The notes under the pieces: model-generated
Seen by the model: the letters and a program-made list of their open reading frames with translations, nothing else
Told to the model about the DNA's origin: nothing
Databases searched by the model: none
In this document: positions 54,472 to 62,395 of the stretch, in pieces
How the letters are laid out: the number at the start of each line of letters is the position of its first letter
How positions within the stretch are numbered: the first letter of the stretch is position 1
Assembly: GCA_910574455.1 (NCBI GenBank)
Contig: CAJSYZ010000002.1
Location: 1,451,671-1,515,670 of the forward strand
Length of the DNA stretch: 64,000 bases
Origin: Trichaptum fuscoviolaceum
Taxonomy: Eukaryota > Basidiomycota > Agaricomycetes > Hymenochaetales > Trichaptaceae
Direction: 5' to 3'
Translations under genes and position numbers: made by a program

Positions 54472-57400
54472 TTAGCGAATGGCGTCGGGGTACCGACGAT
54501 AGAACTTTCGGATAACGGCGGGGGCATGCTCCATGTTCGCGGCATCGATCCATTGGTCTTCCTCGGGTCCATAGCCTTTCCAGCGAACCAAATACTGCAG
54601 AGTCCAACCTCGACCGCTTCGGCGCGAATTAAGGACTTCGGATACTTCGTATTCGATGTTGCCGTCGACGTTTACGGGCTCTGGCGGTGTCTGGACGCGA
54701 CCAGGAATAGTGTCCGGTGTATACTTCGTGAGAAGCGACACATGGAACACTGGGTGAATCCGCATAGTCGCAGGCAGCTGAAGCTCGTAATTCAAGAGTC
54801 CGATCTTCCGCAAAACCGTGTAGGGTCCGAGTCTCCGCGGATTCAGCTTGCGCGTGCCCGGTATTGCGATATTCCGTGCGTCGAGCCATACCTTGTCTCC
54901 TGGTTGAATGTCCGGCGTGTCTGCATGTCCCTGGTCGTAATACCGCTTCATCCGCTCCGCTGCGACTTCGAGAGCCGCGCAAGCGTCCTCCTGAGCCTTC
55001 TGAAGCAAGTCGAGTCGGTCATCCGCTGCGGGTACCGTCGAAAGTCCGGCACTCGGTACGATGGTGAACTCGGGGTCGTATCCATACAACAGCGCGAAGG
55101 GAGGCACCTTGGTAGCGGAGTGCGCTCGAGTGTTGTGCGCAAACTCCGCCATGGGCAGTAACTCCGACCAATTTTCCTGTCGGACGTCGGTGAACGCGCG
55201 GAGATATTGTTCCAACTCCTGGTTCACCCGCTCGGTCTGACCGTCCGTTTGCGGGTGGAAGGATGTCGATGTCGCGCCCTCGATCCCGAGTCGATGGAGT
55301 ACCGCTTTCATAAACCGGGAGACAAACTGTGTACCCCGGTCCGAAATGACTTTGCGCGGTGTGCCATGGTGTTTCCAGACTTCGGACACAAACAAGTCGG
55401 CCGTCCGCGCGGAGTCAATATCCGAGGTCGTTGGTATGAAATGGGCCTGCTTGGTGAGTCGGTCTACAACCACAAAGATGGCGTCGTATTCACCGGACTG
55501 TGGCAGCTGTGTAATGAAGTCGCACGAAATGACCTGCCACGGTCCGTCTGGTACTTCGTTGGGCTGAAGCGGACCAACCGGACGTTGCGGGATATTCTTC
55601 GTCCACATACAAGTGTCACAGCCCGACACGTACCGCTCGACAAAGGTAGACATACCAGGCCACCAGTAGTTCCGACTCACCAGCTCGTAGGTCTTCCAAC
55701 AACCCGGATGTCCGACCGGAAGCGAATCATGGTGTAACTTGACGATATCGCGGCGGATCTCCTCGTCCTTCGGCACATAGACCTTACCCCGGTACAGCAG
55801 CAGCCCATCCTCCGTGTTCCACTCCTCCAGATCGTTCGCCAGCGCGCGCAGAGCCCCTTCCTTCACCTTCTCAATCGCCTCGACCAATTCCTCGTCAAAC
55901 CTCTCGGACTCCCGAATCCTCCGCAACAACTCCGTATCCCCCTCGGCCCGGACCATCCCTCGTCGCATTGCCAACGTGTAGAAGCGGTTCGTGTCCAGCA
56001 GGACCTTGTTCGTATTGTCCGGTCCGTCCGGGCGAAGATCTTTGCGCCTGGACAAAGCATCCGGCTTTCCACCGAGTCGTCCGGGACGGTGACGGATCAG
56101 AAAGTCAAAACGGCTAAGGAACAAGCTCCAGCGGGCCTGGCGTCTCGTAAGGTTTCGGGCTTCCGCAAAGAAGAGCAGATTTCGGTGGTCCGACACAATA
56201 TCAATTTTGTGCGGACTTCCTTCTAGATAGTGCCGCCACTCGTCCAAGGCTCGGACGATGGCTAGAAGCTCCTTGTCATGGATCTCATAGTTCCTCTCCG
56301 CATCTCCCAGGGACTTCGAATAGTAGGCCACTGGGTGAATGTCACCATCTGGTCCGATCTGCGAAAGTACCGCTCCGGTCGCGAAGTCCGAAGCATCACA
56401 TTCGAGGATGAAGGGTTTCTCGAGGTCGGGCATCGCGAGGACCGGTGCCTCCGCAAACTTCTTCTTCAGGGCATCGAAGGACTCTTGCTGGCGGGTAGTC
56501 CAGCGCCACTGGACATCCTTCCGCAACAATTCGGTCATGGGAACCGCCAGCTTTGAGAAGTCCTTGATAAAATGTCGGTAGAAGTTTGCGAACCCCAAGA
56601 AAGCCTGAATGTCCTTCACCTTCGCCGGAGTCGGCCAGTCGGCCACCGCTTCGACCTTCTTCGGATCCATCGAGATAATCCCAGAGCCAATGATCATACC
56701 CAAGTACTCAATGGAGTCCTTGTGGAACTCGCACTTTTCGGGCTTACAGAACAGGTCATACTTCTCCAGACGTCGGAGTACCTCCTTAACGTGTTCCTCG
56801 TGCTCCGACTCGTTCTCCGAAAAAATGCAGATGTCATCAAGGTAGATAATGACAATAACATCCAGCATATCCTTGAAGAGCTCGTTCATCATCCGCTGAA
56901 ACGTAGCGGGTGCGTTCGTAAGTCCGAAGGTCATAACGGTCGGTTCGAAGTGGCCCTCCTGAGTCCGAAAAGCGGCCTTCCACTCGTCGCCTTCCTTGAT
57001 GCGGATATTGTTGTATCCGGCCCGCAAGTCGAGCTTCGTGAAAACGCGGGCCTTCTTCAAGGAATCGATGAGTTCGGTGGTCAGGGGAAAGCGGGTACCG
57101 ATTTTTGACGGTGATTTCATTGAGTTTTCGGTAGTCGACGACCATCCGAAGCGATCCGTCCTTCTTTTTGATGAAGAAGACCGGAGCAGCGGCGGGGGGG
57201 ACTTCGACGGTCGGATGTAACCCTTTCGAAGGTTCTCCTCAATGAACTCCTTCAAGGCTGCCCGCTCCGTCGGTGCCATAGGATAGATCTTGCTGTACGA
57301 AGGTGTCTTTCCGGGCTCCAGGTCGATCGCATGGTCAAACGGCTTCCTCTCGGGCAACCGTTCGGCCTCTGACTTCGAAAACACCTTCGCAAACTCGCGG

Positions 57401-57666
57401 TACTGCGGGGGGACCATCTCCTCGAAGGACTTATCGCCCTCCTTCACTGCCGTCTTCTCCGCAATCGCCTGCGACCAGGTATACGAGGCCGCAACTTTAT
57501 GCACAAAGTCCGGATCGTCCGCCACATAGAACTGCTCCGCATCATGGTAGATGTCCATGTACTTTTCGGAGTACCGAAATCCGGGGGGAATCTTCGCAAG
57601 GTCGTCAGACTCACTGTCCCGACTCATCTGAATCATCACCGACTTCCGCAACGCAGACTCTCGCAT
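54472..57666 (-). pseudogene. Gypsy-2 RT, RNase H, integrase, chromodomain
   Basis: 1064 codons in one frame. RT has [13 protein letters not shown] and IYLDDICIF. RNase H has FILECDASDFATGAVLSQ and NYEIHDKELLAI. Integrase has an HHCC finger (HHDSLPVGHPG...CDTCMWTK) and the core acids in SCDFITQLP, ISDRGTQFVS and TDGQTERVNQE. The chromodomain carries YEVSEVLNSRR and VRWKGYGPEEDQWID at the end. However, about 37 codons of RT between roughly 57200 and 57090 are in the wrong frame: seven bases in a C run (57194-57200 on +) and an extra T (57088-57090) compensate each other. Another frame over this stretch reads [19 protein letters not shown], the normal RT motif. So the frame is open but the RT is scrambled. 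Confidence 0.9.
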
Positions 57667-58278
57667 GGGGCTGCGGTCGCGGTCGCATCTGTCGACTGTT
57701 CTTGCATCGCGCGGCCCGCAACTTGCGAACGGCGCGGGGTAGCGGTTGTCCGGCTTCTACGACTCTTGCCGCTTCGACAGGGCGGCATTCGTTCGGACAT
57801 CGCGTAAAGCTGATGGTCTCGTCGTTCCAATCAATCTCCGGGTTATGGTGGTGTAGCCAATCTATCCCAATGATCAACGGATAGTCTCCGATGTTTGCCA
57901 CTGTGGCATCGACTTCTTCTTTGTGTCCACCGATCTCCAGAGTAAGTCGGACTTGGTCTGTAATCGGACCACTCTGGTTCAGCGAATCGTCGGCGTTGTA
58001 CACCTTGATTGGTCGGTCGAGAGGACGAGTACGTAGTCCGAACTTCCGCACCAACTTCTGGTTGATGATCACCGAAAATGCACCGCAGTCTAGCAGCGCT
58101 CTCATGCTCAAAATCTTTCGGCCGTCACTTATTCTCACTGGGACATGGATGAATCGACGCAAACTCTTGTGTATTAGCGAAGTACGATTGTACACAGAGG
58201 GATCGGATACATCATCATCTAACAGCGAAAATCGGTTCGGGGTCTTTGGCGGAACGACCGCGCGCCTAGACCCACTCA
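57611..58278 (-). CDS. Gypsy-2 protease region
   Basis: About 222 codons in the -1 frame relative to gag. It opens immediately at the gag stop, without an ATG there. The protease site reads ALLDCGAFSVIINQ, with Cys where most families have Ser or Thr (D-S/T-G). The segment IIGIDWLHHHNPEIDW is the usual end of gypsy proteases. It overlaps the following RT frame by 56 nt and is one base out of register with it, so another small indel or a second recoding event lies near 57640. Confidence 0.85.
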
Positions 58279-58284
58279 AAAACC
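58276..58284 (-). promoter_or_regulatory. Possible -1 frameshift site at the gag-pol junction
   Basis: The gag frame ends CAG GGT TTT TGA. The heptamer G GGT TTT fits X XXY YYZ, and a -1 slip gives GGG TTT TTG, opening directly into the protease frame. Placement right at the stop is what programmed frameshifting would need. I did not identify a convincing downstream pseudoknot. Confidence 0.6.
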
Positions 58285-59556
58285 CTGACTCTTGAGAGCA
58301 GCTGCGACCGCTTTGGCGATCTCGTCAACGGTCGGAGTGCGAGCGGCGTTCACGGTCGGAGTCTCGTCGCGGACTTCCTCGAGGGTCGCAGTCGGTGTCT
58401 TGGAAGCGGCGGCGGGCGCAGAGGCGGCGGGCGGAGCGGTGGATGACGAGGCGGCGGTCTGTGAAGCCACCTTCGATCGGACATTTGATCTCTTGCTCCG
58501 CTGCGGACAGTCTCGAGCCAGATGTCCATGCTCACCGCACTGGAAGCAAAGTCCGCGGCGCATCATCTCTTCAGTGCTCAAGCGATCGATGTCCATCGCG
58601 TCGGGGTCCCGAGTCGGTCCGCGCGAAGCGGAGTGGTGCGTCTGCGAGCGGGAGCCCCAGTTCGGACTCCAGTTGTTCTGCTTGAAGCCAGTCCGATGCG
58701 CACGCAAGTCCTCATCGTATTCGCAAAGCAGTCGGACCCACTGGTTGAAGCTCTTGGTCTCCCGGATCTCCTTGCTCGCCAGATCGTAGCGGAACTGACT
58801 GCTGAGTCCGGTCTCGAACACCAACATCTTCCCTTCCATCCCCCAGTCCACCTCCGACTCCACCAGCAACGCACGAAACTTCGCCGCATACTCCGACACC
58901 GTGTCCTTGCCCTGGCGCAGTTTCATAAGCTCCTGTCCGGCGTGGCGCTTGATGTTCGGACGTCCGAACGCGGACTGGAGGGACGCCAGGAAGAGTTCCA
59001 AATCGGTCATGAGAGCGGGGACTTCGGTGCCCTCGAGGGCGGCGGTTGTGTGCGGACGAGCCCATTGTTCAGCGGGCCCGCGGAGTAGCAAAGCAGCCCA
59101 TAGACAGGCCATTGTCGGACTGCCTACAAACTCCTGGGGGCGCATCCGGACATAAAGTCGGACCTTCTGCGACCACTCCTCAAAGCTGATACTCTCCGTC
59201 TCCTTATCTTTCGGAGTACGCCCATAGAACGCGGGCGGGGCACCGACCTTCGGACCCTTGGGAGTGCGGGTCGCGCCTTCCTGCGCATTTCGGACAAACA
59301 GGTTCATGAAGTCGTGGAGGCGCTGGTTTTCGGCGGTCACCTCCTGCAGGTGTGACTGGAGAGGTCGGGTGGCATCATTGATAGCCTGGAGGACGTCTGG
59401 GGGGAGGTCTCCGCCCTGCTGGGGCGGTGGTGCGGTCTGGGCGGGAGCAGCACCCGGAGTCGGAGTCGGAGCAGCGCCTGGCGCGGGCGCTGCTTGCGCG
59501 GGGTTGATCGGGTCGGTCATATCTTCGTCGGAGTCTTCTTGTCCGAATCTTCCCAT
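58276..59556 (-). CDS. Gypsy-2 Gag
   Basis: 426 aa, intact. Pro/Ala-rich N-terminus, capsid-like domain (SISFEEWSQKVRLYVRM, LMKLRQGKDTVSEYAAKFRA), a CCHC knuckle CFQCGEHGHLARDC and an Ala/Thr-rich tail. Fits Tf1/sushi-type Gag. Confidence 0.92.
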   Translation of the reverse strand: MGRFGQEDSDEDMTDPINPAQAAPAPGAAPTPTPGAAPAQTAPPPQQGGDLPPDVLQAINDATRPLQSHLQEVTAENQRLHDFMNLFVRNAQEGATRTPKGPKVGAPPAFYGRTPKDKETESISFEEWSQKVRLYVRMRPQEFVGSPTMACLWAALLLRGPAEQWARPHTTAALEGTEVPALMTDLELFLASLQSAFGRPNIKRHAGQELMKLRQGKDTVSEYAAKFRALLVESEVDWGMEGKMLVFETGLSSQFRYDLASKEIRETKSFNQWVRLLCEYDEDLRAHRTGFKQNNWSPNWGSRSQTHHSASRGPTRDPDAMDIDRLSTEEMMRRGLCFQCGEHGHLARDCPQRSKRSNVRSKVASQTAASSSTAPPAASAPAAASKTPTATLEEVRDETPTVNAARTPTVDEIAKAVAAALKSQGF

Positions 59557-59610
59557 TCAGAGGGATCCAAAATCGGTCGGTGCAATCGCAGGGCGTCGAA
59601 AGAACAAACA

Positions 59611-59618
59611 TTTGGCCT
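59611..59618 (-). promoter_or_regulatory. Gypsy-2 possible self-priming site
   Basis: Sense strand AGGCCAAA lies two bases after the 5' LTR and is complementary to TTTGGCCT in the LTR sense strand (59799-59792). Only 8 nt, but the spacing from the LTR is the same as in gypsy-1. No tRNA-like PBS is seen. Confidence 0.5.
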
Positions 59619-59620
59619 AA

Positions 59621-60196
59621 TGTTACGACCTAGAGTGGTTCCTTCGCTTTCGAGACCCTGAATCAGACACGGACGACGATCGGACGCAATGAGCGGTGGT
59701 TCTCACTCTGAGAAGCACTTTACAAGTCAATTAAGCTATTCTACACATCAGAGCTAAAGATAAACACATCACCTGAGAAGCACTTTACAAGAGGCCAAAA
59801 GTGGAGTGCTTCGCAGGGGGATCCGCGGTTTTGATGAACAAAGGCAAAAACTATACAGTACCAAGCCACTGGACCCTGATCCGACTAGGTCCGGCCTATA
59901 CCGCTGACGTAAGTCGGAGTTCGGGGTCCCGCTCTAGTCGGGGTCCCGTATCGGTAGAGCGGAGGTTCGAGTCGGAGTGGCGGAAGAAAGAAAGAAAGGA
60001 GAATTGTTTGCAGGGCGCTTGTCCTAGCGGCCTGCAAACATACAGGCAAGTAATCTACGCAAAAAGGAAGAGAATCGGAGTCAAAGAAAGTCCGGTTTCG
60101 GACCGGACATGTCGGGGATCCGACTCGGAGTGTGATCGTAAAAGAAAATAAAAGAAAAATAAAAGAAATAAAATAACCTGAGGCGGATTCCTGACA
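59621..60196 (-). repeat. Gypsy-2 5' LTR (576 bp)
   Basis: Same length as the other LTR with two transitions seen. Carries the same 9-bp stem and the AGGCCAAA complement. Confidence 0.94.
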
Positions 60197-61056
60197 TGCG
60201 GCTTCCTTGGAGGCTTAGCTCTGGATGTGGTGGTTGGGGCCGGGGTTGCTGCCATCTGCGCGTATGAGATGGGGGGACTCTGGGTAACCGGGGGAGTGGC
60301 AGTTGTACCGCTGGCTGGCTTGCCACCCGTAGGTGGGGCCGGTTGCACTGTGGCACGCTGAGGGCGGGGCTGAGGTCGTTCTGAGATAGCCTGTACTTGT
60401 GTGGTGAGGGCGGTAACCTGGTTAGCAAGACGCGCAACAGTGTCTGTGAGCACTATCATATCTTGGGGACCGACAGAAGGGGGTGGGCGCGCTGGTGAGT
60501 CAAATGGGGAGGGGATGGTGATAACAGGTGTAGGCCTGGCTGACGCTACACTCTCATTGTAACCAGTGGCGGCTGCGAGAACAAGTCGCTGGGCTTGGAG
60601 GTCACTCGCTTGTGCGCTTGTGCAGCAGAGATAGCAATGTGGGCTGCGCTAACGATGGCACCCACTGCTTCCGCTGCTATCACAGCAATCTGGGATTCTG
60701 GCATTTCGCCTTCTTCAGGGGACTCATCTTCATGCCTCTGTTCAGCGAGCTGGATGATGTGGCCGATGTGGGGCAGCAGGTCTAGCATCTGTGTCAAGAA
60801 TCTAGGCCGAGCAGCATTACGGGGCCGGCGTTGGGTGATGGGGGAGAGCACCTCTGATGTGCGCTTCCTGGGTGGGGGGGGGGCAGGCTTGTTGTCATCA
60901 TCATCTTCATCATCTTCAGATGGTGCCGGGCGATCATCCTTGGGCATGGGGCTGTCTTGTAGGGACAGGAGTGTTGGGAGTGGCGCCAGACAGTGAGCCT
61001 GGCTTGGGAGTCTTTGGTGGTGGGCCTTTAGAGCCCAAGGCAGTGTTCTTGGACAT
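60197..61056 (-). pseudogene. LINE ORF1 N-terminal part, family 2, two frameshifts, copy J
   Basis: Probable start ATG 61056 (MSKNTALGSKGPPPKTPKP), comparable to the MADSHTSKK start of family 1. The frame is lost near 60950-60980 (next good frame starts around MPKDDRPAPSEDDED) and again near 60605, after which it reads ASDLQAQRLVLAAATGY and on to LTDTVARLANQVTALTTQVQ, a coiled-coil-like stretch. It ends at the gypsy-2 LTR. Family 2 has an acidic stretch here that family 1 lacks. Confidence 0.82.
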
Positions 61057-61150
61057 AGGGTGTATGCAGTGATGCGCAGGACAACCCAACTATAGGGGAG
61101 CTATGGCTCGACCCAAATAGGAAGGTAGTGGTAAGAGGTCAAGGAGTGAT
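60197..61150 (-). mobile_element. LINE copy J (family 2), right part with 5' end
   Basis: Contains the family 2 5' UTR (sense: ATCACTCCTTGACCTC, close to the family 1 start) and the N-terminal half of ORF1. It abuts + strand LINE K at 61150/61151 at nearly the same ORF2 position where LINE D begins after the tail of A. Confidence 0.88.
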
Positions 61151-62395
61151 GTTCAATGTCCCCTCTATTCCAGGTTACGTCCCCTGCCTCCCACCGGCCA
61201 CCCGTCCGCGAGTGGTTACTTACGTTTCACGTTCCTTCCAACACACTCATGGTCTATCGTCGGTGCAGCGTCACATGGCACTGATGTCCTGACTATTGAG
61301 GTACGCTCTACCCACACTGTTCGCCTCTGCAACTACTACGGCCAGCAGGCGCCAGAGAGGGTAGCCCCAACCCCCACTTACCCAGGTGAGTCATTTCTCT
61401 TCAGTCTCACCCCGGCAATAGCCGCTTCCCTAACGATCGCTGGCGACTTCAATCGCCGGCATCGTTCCTGGTCAGAGTTGCCATGTTCCAATGCCGAGTC
61501 AAACAGGGGGCAACCTTTGGATGACTTCTTCCGAGAGCATGGACATGAGCCTGCCCATCACCCAGATGTGGACACTCGTCCGGGTAAAGATGGGCCGCGT
61601 TGTCCGATCGATATGGTCTGGACTGCGCCCAATATCCCACCAGAGCAGGTGATGGACACATTCACCAGCTCCCACTCCGCTCTCTCAGACCACACCCTAC
61701 TCACATGGGAGGTGCCAGTTGGACCATTCGTCCACCTTCCACGGCCCCCCAGACTGTCTAATGATGACAGAGAGGCATGGTGTGCTACTGCCTTTCCCTT
61801 GCTGCATGAGGCGTTCGCGCTCCCTGCGTCAGACAAGGCTGAACTAGATGCCAAAGCCAAAGCCATCCAATCTGCAATGGTGGCGGCGATGGAATCAATG
61901 ACTAAACCCAGCAAGCGCTCCAAGACAGAGGTCCCATGGTGGTCCCCTGAGTGCTCATCCTCACTCGCGGCAATTAAGGACGCCCCTACCGCCCGTTTGC
62001 GCGCCGCTGCTAAACGCGCCTTCAAAGCCACTACCAGAGCAGCGTGTCGCGTGTTCTATGCAGAACAGGTGAAAGACGCCAATTCCACCAACATCTGGAG
62101 CTGGGCCAAGCGTGGCCTCGGCATCTGCCCTACTCCTGTGCCTTCGCTGAGGAAACCAGACGGCACCTTCACCACTACTGAGCAGGAGAAAGCTGAGTTG
62201 TTCCATTCTACCTACTTTCCCCCTCCCCCACCACTTCCAGCAGTGGGCTTACGCCCGCTGCCCCCACCTTCTGCAGCGGCGCCTCCCATACTCATGAAAG
62301 AGCTTATGGACGCCCTGGCCGGCACTTCCAACTTGTCTGCTCCTGGCCCCTCGGGCGTCGGATACCGTCCCCTCAAATGGGTGATTGGATCCTTC
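61151..62395 (+). pseudogene. LINE copy K, ORF2 endonuclease to RT linker
   Basis: Begins at FNVPSIPGYVP of the endonuclease and runs to KWVIGSF before the RT core. One base is missing near 61233 (CACGTTCCTTCC against CACGGTCCCTCCC), shifting the early endonuclease. From there the frame is open, with AGDFNRRHRSW and ALSDHTLL. It is cut at GGATCCTTC by the poly(T) of antisense copy L. Confidence 0.9.

Larger units (their letters stand above)
53854..60196 (-). mobile_element. Ty3/gypsy chromodomain retrotransposon 2
   Basis: A 6343-bp element reading leftward with 576-bp LTRs (TGTTAC...CTGACA on +) that differ at two places seen by eye (ACAACC/ACGACC at the start; GTCCGACC/GTCCGGCC at about 54121). 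It has gag, protease, and a long RT/RNase H/integrase/chromodomain frame. It is distinct from gypsy-1 in sequence and LTR. The words TCCGAC and GTCGGA recur through coding and LTR parts, giving it a composition of its own. Confidence 0.95.
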
